Below, piece by piece: positions 15,617 through 24,403 of a stretch of DNA of 64,000 bases. The first letter of the stretch is position 1; the number at the start of each line of letters is the position of its first letter. The position numbers were made by a program, and so were the translations under genes. Location: contig CAXXCY010000003.1 in assembly GCA_963674895.2 (NCBI GenBank), positions 868,001-932,000 on the forward strand. Reading direction: 5' to 3'. Origin of the DNA: CAXXOK01 sp963674895. Its GTDB lineage: Bacteria; Bacillota; Clostridia; Christensenellales; Aristaeellaceae. The notes beneath the pieces were generated by a model. The model searched no databases and had not been told where the DNA came from. It saw nothing but the letters and a program-made list of their open reading frames with translations.

Positions 15617-18511
15617 CTAAACAATCCCCAGGAATTCCCGTTCGATCAAGCCCTGTATCGCGTCGATTTCCTTCAGGCTCTCCCTGAGCGTCGCCGCCTC
15701 CACTTTTCCCAGCTGGTCTTGCCCGATATGCGCATCCGTTTTCTCGCTGTTTTCTTTCGCCAAAATCTGTCCCCAGAGCCGCAGCCTGAGCAGCAATTCG
15801 TAGGCGGCAACGATATCCCTTTGCCTCGCGTCCGTGATCACGCCAAGGCGTTTGATGCCGTCAAGCTGAAGGAGCGTGTTCGTTTCCCTGATCCCGTGCC
15901 GGATAGCGTAAAAGCGGGCGAAACTTACAATGGCAAACGCGGGCGTTTTCACGTCGATCCCCATTCCCCCCGCCGACTGCATGCTGCCGAATAGCCGCTG
16001 CGGCGTTTTGAAGGACACGGCGTTTTGCGCGATCTGTTTCAAAAACAAGCGGTCATCCGCGATTTGGGAATAGACGGCGTCCCGGATTTCCTCTTCCAGA
16101 TCCGGATCGCCGTACAGGGTCCTGAAATCCAGAAGCGTGCAGAATGCTACGATCTGCTTTGGCTGCGCTTCCCGAATCCATTTCGCAAAATCGGACTTCC
16201 AATCAGGCAGCGGTTTGCACCATTGCGGATTAGAGGCGATCATGCCGCCTTCGCACTTCGCGTAGCCCGCAGTCTCCAGATGATCGCAGACGGCTGACGC
16301 CAGTTTGAGAAAGTACGCCTGAACGGCCTTGTCGTCTTCGCCGCCTGTCGGCCGGTAGATCAGCGCGTTGTCCTGATCGCTGAAAAGCGTCTGCGCCTGC
16401 CTGCCCTGGCTTCCCAGCGCCAGGAAAGCAAACGGCGCAGGCGCTGCGCCCAGTTTGCCAACGGCAATCTCTATGAATTTTCGAGCCGCCGCGTCCGAGA
16501 TTTCCGATATCGTCCGTGCCGCGGCGATCGAAGAGGTGCCGTTCTCAAGCATGGATAGCGCCAGTGCGGGTGTTTTTTGGCACAGGGCAACGACTTGGTT
16601 CACCTTTCCCGCATGGGCCACGGCATTCGCCAAGTCCGGCGCGGCCGCACCTGGAATATGCAGCAGCCGGTCCAGCGCTTCCTGCGTTCCGCCGTGCTCC
16701 TGTGCTTCACCCGCTGGCTTGATCAGGATCATCAGCCCGTCGCTGCTGTCGCTCGGTTCCTTTTTGACCGACAGATGGCAGCGCAGCAAATGCCCGCCGC
16801 ACCGGCTGATTACACCGCCGACCGTGCGCGCCTCATCGCCCGCTGTGCCGTTTGACAATATGCGCAGCCAAGCCTCGTTTTCCCTGACGTTCGGAAACAG
16901 ATCGCGCAGGTGCAGCAGGTCTATTCTGCCCAATGCGCAGCCCAGCATTTCGTACAGTACCGTATTGGCGTACCGGCACCGCCCGCCGGCCGCGAACAGC
17001 ACGCCCTCCGTCGCCGCGTCGCTCAGTGCTTTATAGCGGCGCGTGGATTCGATCAGCAGGTTCGTGGCTTCCCTCCTGGATGTTTCCAGCATGGCGCCCT
17101 GCCGTATCAGGAACGCAAGCAGCAGAAGGACGGCGCCGATCACCACGGAAGATATCAGCACGATGTACCCGCGCAGGGTATCGATCTCCGCCTGGACGTC
17201 GTTTGTGTAGATACCGGTGCCGATAATCCATCCCCAGGGTTCGAAGTATCGGATGTACGACTCTTTGGCCTCCAATCTATCGGGATCATCCATCCACTGC
17301 CAGACGTAGCTGACGAACCCTTCGCCTTTTTGTAGCGCCAGGTCCGAAAATTCGACGAATATCCTGTTCCCCTCCGCATCCCGATACTCCGATACATCCT
17401 GGTTATTCAGGTCCGTACGGTAGGGATGCATCAAAATACGGGGCTCTGTGTCCTGCAGCCAGAAATAGTCCTTATTGTCAATACCGTACCGCATGGCCGC
17501 TATGCGGTTTTTCGCAAGCGTCTGCGCTTCATTGAGCGCTAGATTGCCGCTTTGCTCTTCCTGCACCGCTTCGCTGAGCACGCCGTAGGCGGCCTGCGTC
17601 AATTCACGGATAGTCTCGCGCTTAATATCCATCAGCGTTTTCCCGTAATAGGGAAGCAGAAAGGCGAACAGCGCGGTAATGAGCAAGGCCAGCGATAAGA
17701 ACGCAGGTAAAATGACGCGCAGCGCAAAGCCAAACCACTGGCTCCGTATTCTTCGCTTCGATACCGGAGGCTCCGGCGCTGCCTCCTGATGAAAGGGCGT
17801 ATGCAGCAAAGCGTCCCGGAACTCGTTCCAAAGCTCCCGGCCGACACGGATGCCGGGCAGCCCGTCGGCGGGATCGTGGAAATCCGTTCCCGCCGTCCGC
17901 AGCAGCTTTCGCGCCCGTGCCATTTCGACCAGCTGGTTGTTCTGTTCGGGCGTATTCGGCCCGTAGACGGCTTCTATGCCATCCAATTCCGCTGTTTGAA
18001 GTTCATCGATCAGTTGAGAAAGCTTCGCTAAATCCGGCTGGGTCGCCAACGGATGCGCAAGCACCGCAATACCGCCCGCCCTGTGAATGAGCCCGATGAT
18101 TTCAGCCGCTGTTTGATACGCTTTTTCCGTCAGTTCCTCATCGGGTGGGAAGCTGTTTTTACTGTCCAAAAGTTCCCTAAGTTGTGCGCAATTCGGATCG
18201 AAGCCGTAAGCCAGGATATGCAGGATATCGCCATGATAGCGCGTCGAAATTTCCAGTCCCGAAATGTAGCCGATATCGTATTCCGCCAGCGCCCGGCTGA
18301 ACGCTTCCAGGCCTGCGACGGTGTTGTGGTCAGTCAGCGCTGCAAAAGCCGCTCCGCTTTCGGACAGCATTTTTGCCACCGCGTCGGGCGGCAGCACCCC
18401 GTCGCTCAGCGATGAATGGCAGTGCATATCGATGCAAATCTCCGGATGCTCCGTTTCATCCGCAGCGCCGCCATGAGCCGCAGGCATGTCTCGCGTTGAA
18501 TCTGTTTTCAT
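15617..18511 (-). CDS. PHP phosphoesterase - Cache sensor - PAS - DUF294 nucleotidyltransferase fusion
   Basis: This 964-residue membrane protein has a rare order of domains. (1) A PHP phosphoesterase occupies about residues 25-240, with metal ligands in DMHCH (28-32), LTDHN (60-63), AHPL (152-155) and GTDFHDP (208-214). (2) A membrane helix spans 262-288. (3) An extracellular single-Cache domain spans about 295-440 (DNKDYFWLQD, WGWIIGTGIYTNDV). (4) A second helix spans 447-469. (5) A degenerate PAS-like region covers about 490-600. (6) A DUF294-type GlnD-like nucleotidyltransferase covers about 665-800, with LGSQGRQAQTLFSDQDNALI (699-718). (7) The DUF294 C-terminal helical domain follows. 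All key metal ligands of both enzymes look intact. It is divergent from a DUF485/ActP symporter, whose relatives elsewhere are often next to DUF294 proteins. A regulatory role in carboxylate uptake is inferred. Confidence 0.8.
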   Translation of the reverse strand: MKTDSTRDMPAAHGGAADETEHPEICIDMHCHSSLSDGVLPPDAVAKMLSESGAAFAALTDHNTVAGLEAFSRALAEYDIGYISGLEISTRYHGDILHILAYGFDPNCAQLRELLDSKNSFPPDEELTEKAYQTAAEIIGLIHRAGGIAVLAHPLATQPDLAKLSQLIDELQTAELDGIEAVYGPNTPEQNNQLVEMARARKLLRTAGTDFHDPADGLPGIRVGRELWNEFRDALLHTPFHQEAAPEPPVSKRRIRSQWFGFALRVILPAFLSLALLITALFAFLLPYYGKTLMDIKRETIRELTQAAYGVLSEAVQEEQSGNLALNEAQTLAKNRIAAMRYGIDNKDYFWLQDTEPRILMHPYRTDLNNQDVSEYRDAEGNRIFVEFSDLALQKGEGFVSYVWQWMDDPDRLEAKESYIRYFEPWGWIIGTGIYTNDVQAEIDTLRGYIVLISSVVIGAVLLLLAFLIRQGAMLETSRREATNLLIESTRRYKALSDAATEGVLFAAGGRCRYANTVLYEMLGCALGRIDLLHLRDLFPNVRENEAWLRILSNGTAGDEARTVGGVISRCGGHLLRCHLSVKKEPSDSSDGLMILIKPAGEAQEHGGTQEALDRLLHIPGAAAPDLANAVAHAGKVNQVVALCQKTPALALSMLENGTSSIAAARTISEISDAAARKFIEIAVGKLGAAPAPFAFLALGSQGRQAQTLFSDQDNALIYRPTGGEDDKAVQAYFLKLASAVCDHLETAGYAKCEGGMIASNPQWCKPLPDWKSDFAKWIREAQPKQIVAFCTLLDFRTLYGDPDLEEEIRDAVYSQIADDRLFLKQIAQNAVSFKTPQRLFGSMQSAGGMGIDVKTPAFAIVSFARFYAIRHGIRETNTLLQLDGIKRLGVITDARQRDIVAAYELLLRLRLWGQILAKENSEKTDAHIGQDQLGKVEAATLRESLKEIDAIQGLIEREFLGIV

Positions 18512-18855
18512 TGCTGTCCTCAGAAATTGCGCGGCGGCGTTTCACCGTCCGCGCCAGCGTATTTGCGCTTCACATGAAGCCGTTGTTCTGTTTGCCTGCT
18601 GCGTATCCCTTGCCTCGCGCAGCGAAGCCGCTTTCGCCCGTTTGATGGAATTAGTTTATTATAGCATGCCGCGCTTCATACTTCCAATGCGGCTGTATTC
18701 ATTCTCTTCGTCTGCGCTTTTCCGCAGCTTTGCGTCATATTAATGCTTGCAAAATACCGATGACGAGAGTATATTGGTTCGTATGTTGTATTTTTACTCG
18801 CATACAGACCTTTTCGTTTGATCTTCGTTAAAATTATATAAAGGGGGTTTTATTT
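18512..18855. other. Divergent intergenic region, 344 bp
   Basis: This stretch holds no gene. It contains regulatory DNA between the sensor fusion and the symporter operon: a minus-strand extended -10 (TGCTATAAT; the TATAAT pairs with 18658-18663), a plus-strand motif ATGTTGTATTTTT at 18783-18795 that recurs before two other genes, and an AT-rich stretch (about 18820-18840) just before the GGGGG ribosome site of the small subunit. The plus-strand promoter hexamers are not clear. Confidence 0.5.
18658..18663 (-). promoter_or_regulatory. Extended -10 promoter of the PHP-Cache-nucleotidyltransferase gene
   Basis: On the minus strand this reads TGCTATAAT (extended -10); the -35 is weak. It implies a leader of about 140 bases. 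Confidence 0.45.
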
Positions 18856-19152
18856 ATGTTTCATGAAACCGTTACTGAAGAACAAAAGGACTGTGCCGCT
18901 TCGATCAAAGCAAAACTTGGACTGTGGATGTTCCTGATTTACACCATAGTCTACGCGGGTTTTATTGTGATCGCCGCGTTTGCCCCGGACGTCATGGGCG
19001 CGGACATCGGCAGTATCAACCTGGCTATTTTTTATGGACTATTCTTAATCGTATTCGCAGTCATTCTGGCGTTCGTCTACAATTTCATCTGCGCGCGGTG
19101 TGAGCGGCGAATGAACAAGGACGAAGCATCGGAAGAGGAGGCAGCGCAATGA
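18856..19152 (+). CDS. DUF485-family small membrane protein (symporter small subunit)
   Basis: The 98-residue protein has two membrane helices (about 22-45 and 53-77) joined by a short acidic loop. The second helix carries the family's AIFYGLFLIVFAVILAFVY signature. It matches the YjcH/DUF485 proteins encoded just before ActP-type acetate symporters. GGGGG lies about ten bases before the ATG. The stop overlaps the symporter start (ATGA, 19149-19152), indicating coupled synthesis of both subunits. Confidence 0.8.
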   Translation: MFHETVTEEQKDCAASIKAKLGLWMFLIYTIVYAGFIVIAAFAPDVMGADIGSINLAIFYGLFLIVFAVILAFVYNFICARCERRMNKDEASEEEAAQ

Positions 19153-21032
19153 ATTATCAGCCGTCAGTCTGGGCCGTTATTATCTTCTTCTCTTTCGTAG
19201 TCTTCGTTTTGCTGATCTCCAGATATTTCGCGAAACGCTCGCAGAGTTCCAAGGGGTTCTATACCGCCGGAGGGTCCATTCCCTGGGTTGTCAACGGGAT
19301 CGCCTTTGCCGGAGATTATCTGTCCGCAGCTTCGTTCCTTGGCATCTGCGGAATGATCGCGTTCTACGGGTTCGACGGCTTCCTGTATTCTATCGGATAC
19401 CTTGCCGGCTGGATGGTCGCGCTGTTCGTCGTCGCTGAGCCGCTGAAACGGCTGGGCAAATACACCTTTGCCGACGCGCTTGATTCCAAGTTCAAATCCA
19501 AGGGGATCAAAATCGCAGCAGGCATCAGCACGCTGATCGTATCCGTGTTTTACCTGATCCCGCAAATGGTCGGCGCTGGTTCCCTGGTCACGCCGCTGCT
19601 GGGCTGGCCGCATTGGCTGGGCGTTGTGCTTGTAGGCGCGGTCGTGATCATTATCGTCGCCACGGCGGGCATGGCGTCCACAACCTATGTGCAGTTCTTA
19701 AAGGGCGCCCTGCTGATTGTTTTCTCGTTTGTGCTGGTTATTATGGTGCTTAACAAGGGTCTGTTTACAAATAAGTATAATTCATTAGCGGTTGCCGCCG
19801 TAACCGCAGACGCCATTACGCCGGAAGATGCGGCGTACACGGTTGCAAACGAATGGACGGTGGACGGCAAGCGCTTTGTGGAAACGAAGTCCGACGCCGG
19901 TCAGGCCGTTTGGCTATACAATGCGGATACGGGGCTTTTGGAAGAGACGCTGTTCATCATGAATATGGCCGACGGCTCCGTGCTGTACAACGGCTCGCCG
20001 AAAGAAGACGAAAAGTTCAAACAGGTGGGCAATCTGACGGATATCCAGGGCGAGACGGACGCGCAAACGGGAGCCCTCGGGCCTTTCGCCTTCCTTGGCA
20101 TCATCAAGGAGAGCACGGTTGTCCGGTGGGATAAGGCGATCGTTTTGGATGGCGAGAACAAGATAACGATCTATTATCAGCATCCGACATCCGGCAAAGA
20201 AGTGCTGCAGCCCGGGCAGAAGTACCATTTGGATTCGACGAAGAACAAGCTCAACTTCATTTCCTTGATGCTGGCATTATTCTTTGGCACCGCCGCACTG
20301 CCGCATATCCTGATCCGCTACTATACGGTGAAAAACCCTGCGGCGGCGAGAAAATCGACGATCGTCGCGATCGTCGCGATCGGGTTTTTCTATATCCTGA
20401 CGCTGTTCCTTGGGTTTGGCGCGATGACCAACGGCGCGCTGGACCTGACGAACTCCAACATGGCGGCTCCATTGCTGGCCAAGAATTTCAACGTGGCGAT
20501 CTTTGCGGTCATCTCTGCGATCGCGTTCGCCACGGTTCTGGGCACTGTGAGCGGGCTGCTGGTTGCTTCATCCGGAGCGGTGGTGCACGATCTGGTGAAT
20601 ACCCGCAAGGGCACGAAGCTGTCCGATAAAACGCAGGTCAGTATCGGCAAGCTGACCGCGCTGGTCGTCGGCGGCATCGCCATCGTGCTGGGTATTCTGT
20701 TTAAGAACATGAACGTTTCATTCCTGGTCGGCTGGGCGTTTGCCGTTGCCGCGTCCGCAAACCTGCCGGCTATCATCATGGTTCTGTTCTGGAAAAAGAC
20801 CTCGGCCAAGGGCGTGATTGCCTCGATCATTGTTGGGCTTATATCGGCCATGATCATCATCCTGCTCTCGCAGGCCACGTACGACGACGTGTACCATCTC
20901 GTCGGCGTCAAGGCCCCCATGCCGATCGACAACCCGGCGATCATCTCCGTGCCGCTGAGCTTTTTGACGCTGATTATCGTCTCGCTGTTTACCAAAAAGA
21001 AGGAGGACGCCGTGAAGACGCCGGCAAAATAA
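19149..21032 (+). CDS. ActP-type sodium:solute (acetate/short carboxylate) symporter with large extracytoplasmic insert
   Basis: The 627-residue SSS-family carrier has the core helices of ActP: YTAGGSIPWVVNGIAFAGDY, FADALDSKF, and the sodium-site region GSLVTPLLGWPHW. About 160 residues (roughly 210-370) are inserted between helices as a hydrophilic domain with repeated YNG/YNADTG turns, making it longer than E. coli ActP (549 residues). After the insert, FFGTAALPHILIRYYTVKN is a canonical ActP motif. Acetate or a related monocarboxylate is the likely cargo. An intrinsic terminator follows. Confidence 0.82.
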   Translation: MNYQPSVWAVIIFFSFVVFVLLISRYFAKRSQSSKGFYTAGGSIPWVVNGIAFAGDYLSAASFLGICGMIAFYGFDGFLYSIGYLAGWMVALFVVAEPLKRLGKYTFADALDSKFKSKGIKIAAGISTLIVSVFYLIPQMVGAGSLVTPLLGWPHWLGVVLVGAVVIIIVATAGMASTTYVQFLKGALLIVFSFVLVIMVLNKGLFTNKYNSLAVAAVTADAITPEDAAYTVANEWTVDGKRFVETKSDAGQAVWLYNADTGLLEETLFIMNMADGSVLYNGSPKEDEKFKQVGNLTDIQGETDAQTGALGPFAFLGIIKESTVVRWDKAIVLDGENKITIYYQHPTSGKEVLQPGQKYHLDSTKNKLNFISLMLALFFGTAALPHILIRYYTVKNPAAARKSTIVAIVAIGFFYILTLFLGFGAMTNGALDLTNSNMAAPLLAKNFNVAIFAVISAIAFATVLGTVSGLLVASSGAVVHDLVNTRKGTKLSDKTQVSIGKLTALVVGGIAIVLGILFKNMNVSFLVGWAFAVAASANLPAIIMVLFWKKTSAKGVIASIIVGLISAMIIILLSQATYDDVYHLVGVKAPMPIDNPAIISVPLSFLTLIIVSLFTKKKEDAVKTPAK

Positions 21033-21077
21033 CCGCCGGCTGGCAGCTTTCCCCCTGCCGCTGCCCGCTTGCTATGC

Positions 21078-21105
21078 AAAAAAGCCTATATCCATAGGCT
21101 TTTTT
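21078..21105 (+). terminator. Intrinsic terminator after the symporter operon
   Basis: 12-bp perfect stem AAAAAAGCCTAT / ATAGGCTTTTTT with a 4-base loop and a further T-rich tail. Confidence 0.9.
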
Positions 21106-21216
21106 GCTTTTTCATCCTATCGTGTAAGAACCAATTCAATAGCTATTCCAGGTGTTGAAGGATACCCTTCTTGAACGCAAATCGCCTTTGAATAAACGGC
21201 GGCTTCCGGCACGCTG

Positions 21217-21244
21217 TTGACATTGGATGAAAGCTCTGTATAAT
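21217..21244 (+). promoter_or_regulatory. Strong sigma-A promoter for the beta-propeller gene
   Basis: TTGACA (21217-21222), a 16-base spacer and TATAAT (21239-21244): consensus hexamers. Confidence 0.85.
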
Positions 21245-21296
21245 ACTTATAGTTACGTCATTTGAAAAATAATATATGCTTGGGAGGGCGAAGCCG

Positions 21297-22958
21297 ATGA
21301 AACGAACGTTATGCTTTCTAGCCGTTATCCTTCTGCTTGCGGTATCCGTTGCAGGAATCGCCCAGGCCGATGAAAACACCGAACGCATAGGCCACGTATC
21401 CATGCTTCGGCAGAATACCGCGATCGAGTATCTCTACCGCACGTTTATCCAGATCCCTGTCGGCATGGCGTATGGACCCGATGGCAATATGTATGTGGCG
21501 GACTGGGCCGGGCACCATATCGTCAAAATCGATCCGGATAACAATGTGACCGATCTTGGGCTGTGGAAAACTACGGACGCCTTTCGCTGGGATGGTCCGC
21601 GGGGACTTGCCTTTGATTCCGAAGGCAGCCTGTATATCAGCAATCACGGGCATTTATACCGGTTGGATACGGAAGGGACATTCAAAGAACTGCGGGGCGT
21701 GCAGGGAAGCCCCATCGGGAGCATCGCCGTGTCCCCGTCCGACGAGCTGTATTACACGGACCGCGGTCAGGGCCGGGTGCTGAAATGGACGTCAGATAAC
21801 GGCGCGCAGGTGATTGCGTCTGGAATCCCTAACGCTGAAAACCTTGTATTTGGGCCGGACGGTACGCTGTACCTAACCCAGATGAATCATCCCGATTTAC
21901 TGAAGATGGACGTCGGTACCGGCCAATGGGAGGTTTTTGTAAAGAACGTATGCGGCAATGACCCTTGTTATCTGGCCGTTGACCATGAAGGGGATATTTG
22001 GATTCGTGCGCTGTCTACACTGTATCAGTATTCTCCGGACGGCAAGAAAAAATCGTTTACCATCAACAAGAAATCGTCCGATCAGTTCATATGGCATACC
22101 TCCGCTGGGATCGCTGTGGACAGCGAAGGAGGCGTTTGTATCGCATCCTACAATTCCAGAATATCCCGACTGATCCCCACAAAACCCGGAGCCAAGGACC
22201 CGAAGTTTACGCTTGCCGTCGCGTTTACCGGAATGGAGGCGTCCGATCTGGCCGTCGATTCAAACGGCAACGTTTATGCGACCGATTTGAACGGAAGGCA
22301 GGTCCTGAAAATCGATCCCGATGGAAAAGCGGAAACCTTCATAGACTCTGGTTCCGCCGCCCGGCACGCGGTAACCGTGGATGCGGACGATTGCGTGTAT
22401 TACACGACGGATAAAGGCGAAATCAGGCGCGTGGACCAGGCCGGAAAAAACGCGCGTTACGCCAGCTTGAAAACAGAATCTATGGTTTTCGGCGCCGACG
22501 GAATCCTGTACGCTGTGAAAATCGGATCCAAAGGCGTGAAATCGATTGTCGGAATATCCAAAAAGGACAAGGTATTTACGTTGGCGTCCAAGATAGCCGG
22601 CGATAGCCTGGGCAGCGGCGACGTGCGTATCAGCCCCGCGACAGACGGCGGGCTGTATGTATTTTCCCAAAGCAGCCGCAATCTGTATCTGCTTGATTTT
22701 GACGGGGAGGGCCAGCTGATCGGCAACTATTCCAATCTCGGCGGCGGGGTGTTCTGCATGGCGGCGAACCCGGCAAACGGCGAAGTTTACCTGATTCCGC
22801 ACGGAAGCTATATCATGTATGCCGTCGCCCCCGACGGAAGCTATCGGGAAATGGCCCAGCGATTCTTCGGCGATCCCTGGAGTATGGTCGTTAGCGGCGA
22901 CGGCGCCTCCATCTACGTCGCCGAATCGGGCGCAATCTATAAAATTACCCAGAAATAA
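21297..22958 (+). CDS. Secreted NHL/SMP-30-like beta-propeller protein
   Basis: The 553-residue protein has a signal peptide (residues 1-24, cleavage near AQA-DE). At least eight repeats follow of the form PxGMAYGPDGNMYVADWAG, LAFDSEGSLYISN, IAVSPSDELYYTD or LAVDSNGNVYATDLNG, typical of NHL, gluconolactonase or Vgb-type propellers. No catalytic motif stands out, so it may be a binding or scaffold protein at the cell surface. The start at 21297 has GGGAGG nine bases upstream; the ORF begins at 21276, inside that site. It is transcribed alone from a consensus promoter. Confidence 0.7.
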   Translation: MKRTLCFLAVILLLAVSVAGIAQADENTERIGHVSMLRQNTAIEYLYRTFIQIPVGMAYGPDGNMYVADWAGHHIVKIDPDNNVTDLGLWKTTDAFRWDGPRGLAFDSEGSLYISNHGHLYRLDTEGTFKELRGVQGSPIGSIAVSPSDELYYTDRGQGRVLKWTSDNGAQVIASGIPNAENLVFGPDGTLYLTQMNHPDLLKMDVGTGQWEVFVKNVCGNDPCYLAVDHEGDIWIRALSTLYQYSPDGKKKSFTINKKSSDQFIWHTSAGIAVDSEGGVCIASYNSRISRLIPTKPGAKDPKFTLAVAFTGMEASDLAVDSNGNVYATDLNGRQVLKIDPDGKAETFIDSGSAARHAVTVDADDCVYYTTDKGEIRRVDQAGKNARYASLKTESMVFGADGILYAVKIGSKGVKSIVGISKKDKVFTLASKIAGDSLGSGDVRISPATDGGLYVFSQSSRNLYLLDFDGEGQLIGNYSNLGGGVFCMAANPANGEVYLIPHGSYIMYAVAPDGSYREMAQRFFGDPWSMVVSGDGASIYVAESGAIYKITQK

Positions 22959-23087
22959 GGTTTGGGACGGCCGCTTCTATCATCCTCTTTGGCGAGATAA
23001 ATGATCCGGCATTGCCGTCTGATTCATTCTCAGTGCCCATCAACGCCGTTGTATCCGTTCATCAAACAAATAATTTAGTCTTCAAGG

Positions 23088-23115
23088 TTTCAAGCGGGCC
23101 GCATATCGGTATGAT
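23088..23115 (+). promoter_or_regulatory. Probable promoter for the cytochrome-b5 lipoprotein gene
   Basis: TTTCAA (23088-23093), a 16-base spacer and TATGAT (23110-23115). The rest of the 277-bp gap 22959-23235 shows nothing else recognisable. Confidence 0.4.
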
Positions 23116-23235
23116 AATCATAGACCGTATGATGGATGTTGCCCATCCTGACGCGTTTACGCGAAGGTATACGGCCGCAATGAATCCATACGCCGCGCAG
23201 AAGCGCTCGCCCGATTCCATAAGGAGAGAAAATCC

Positions 23236-23640
23236 ATGAAGCGTAAATTGATTATCATCCCGGCACTGCTGGTGACTGTTTTACTGTTTGTGCAGGGCTG
23301 TACGGCAAGCAACAATAGTCCTGCCGCTACGCCCGTTGCCGAAACAACGGCTGCGCCTGTACAGACGTCCGTCCCTGAACCCACGGCGACCGCCGCCGAA
23401 AGCGCGGAACTGGTTTTAACCCTGGATGAACTTGCGCAGTACAACGGCCAAAACGGCAATCCCGCCTATATCGCCGTGGACGGTGTCATTTACGACGTAA
23501 CCGATGTGCCCCAATGGAAAGGTGGATTTCATAACGGTTTTACTGCCGGACAGGACCTGACGGAAGAAATCAAGACGATATCGCCGCACGGCGTTTCCAA
23601 GCTCCAACTCGTGAAAGCCGTCGGCAAACTGGCCGACTGA
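23236..23640 (+). CDS. Lipoprotein with cytochrome b5-like heme-binding domain
   Basis: The 134-residue protein has a lipoprotein signal with VQGC (Cys22), a Thr/Pro/Ala-rich linker (about 25-57) and a C-terminal cytochrome-b5-like domain (about 60-134). The signatures LDELAQYNGQNGNPAYIAVD and YDVTDVPQWKGG are typical. His99 (GGFHNG) and His118 (SPHG) are the candidate axial ligands, replacing the eukaryotic HPGG pair. GGAG lies before the ATG at 23236. A small membrane protein with paired histidines follows 14 bases later, so the two probably form an envelope heme couple. Confidence 0.8.
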   Translation: MKRKLIIIPALLVTVLLFVQGCTASNNSPAATPVAETTAAPVQTSVPEPTATAAESAELVLTLDELAQYNGQNGNPAYIAVDGVIYDVTDVPQWKGGFHNGFTAGQDLTEEIKTISPHGVSKLQLVKAVGKLAD

Positions 23641-23654
23641 AGACTGGTGATGTG

Positions 23655-24047
23655 ATGTATCGTTTTCTCGGATGGCTCAATGTCGGATTGCTCGTGGTGA
23701 TGACGGCGCCCTTCTGGCTTCGTTTTCTCAACACCCATACTCTCCGTCTGAAGGGCGGCGCTTACGGCAAAACGATCAAATTTCTGCGGACAATTCATAA
23801 ACCGCTCGGCGCTGCCATTCTCGTGATCGCGCTCGTCCATGCGTACCTTGCCCTGGGCGCGTTTCGCCTGCATACGGGCTCCCTTTTGTGGCTGTCGATA
23901 TTCGTTGCCGCAGTTTTGGGCTTTTCCTTCCACATCACCAAAAAGAGACCCCTGTTCGCCTGGCACCGGCGCGCGGTGCTGCTTGCGATCCTGCTGCTGC
24001 TCATCCACCTGATCTTCCCCAGCGCACTATATTATATTTTCGGATAA
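23655..24047 (+). CDS. Small four-helix membrane protein with predicted bis-heme histidine pattern
   Basis: The 130-residue protein has helices at about 5-22, 47-67, 76-94 and 104-126. Histidines occur as His48/His62 in helix 2 and His104/His118 in helix 4, each pair separated by 13 residues. This is the spacing used by ferric-reductase/NADPH-oxidase and MsrQ-type proteins to hold two b hemes across the membrane. No flavin domain is present. ATG at 23655 is preferred to the GTG at 23652. Its position directly after the cytochrome-b5 lipoprotein supports heme-based electron transfer to or from the cell surface. Heme binding is inferred. Confidence 0.6.
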   Translation: MYRFLGWLNVGLLVVMTAPFWLRFLNTHTLRLKGGAYGKTIKFLRTIHKPLGAAILVIALVHAYLALGAFRLHTGSLLWLSIFVAAVLGFSFHITKKRPLFAWHRRAVLLAILLLLIHLIFPSALYYIFG

Positions 24048-24080
24048 TCCCATAGACCGTCGAAGCCGTTCACCCGAATG

Positions 24081-24108
24081 CCCCGCAGCGCACGCTGCGG
24101 GGCTTTTT
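24081..24108 (+). terminator. Intrinsic terminator after the heme-protein pair
   Basis: Perfect 10-bp GC-rich stem CCCCGCAGCG / CGCTGCGGGG, 2-base loop, then CTTTTT. Confidence 0.9.
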
Positions 24109-24334
24109 CCTCTGTTTGCGCGATCAGCGGCTTAGCCGCCTCCCGCGTCACATGAACAGTATACATATAGTGCATGATTTCCCAGAATCTGCTGCCCATG
24201 CTCGGAACCGAAAGGTGTCGATTGTTGAAAAACAACGATATCTTGTATACGTGCAAGCCGGAAAGCGTCTATGTTGTATTTTTTTTGCCAATGTGATTTT
24301 ACAGTTAAACAATACAATCTTAATCATTCTGATA

Positions 24335-24348
24335 TATGAATATTCATA
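24335..24348. promoter_or_regulatory. 14-bp palindrome upstream of the phnD-like gene
   Basis: TATGAATATTCATA is a perfect palindrome 56 bases before the GTG start; candidate operator. Confidence 0.35.
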
Positions 24349-24403
24349 AAGGTACGGTATGATAATTATATTCTTCTCATTCAACTATAAGGAGGAAACC
24401 AAA

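Larger units (their letters stand above)
24048..24403. other. Intergenic region before the phosphonate-type binding protein, 356 bp
   Basis: This stretch holds no gene. It contains the terminator at 24081-24108, the recurring motif ATGTTGTATTTTT at 24271-24283, an AT-rich stretch and a perfect palindrome at 24335-24348. A clear promoter with correct spacing is not visible. TTTACA at 24299-24304 and TATGAT at 24359-24364 are candidate elements but do not pair. Confidence 0.5.

Noticed and set aside
24285..24330. PhoB/PhoP box upstream of phnD
   Set aside because: The TTTACA/ACAATA/TTAATC repeats at about 11-base spacing are too weak against an AT-rich background.
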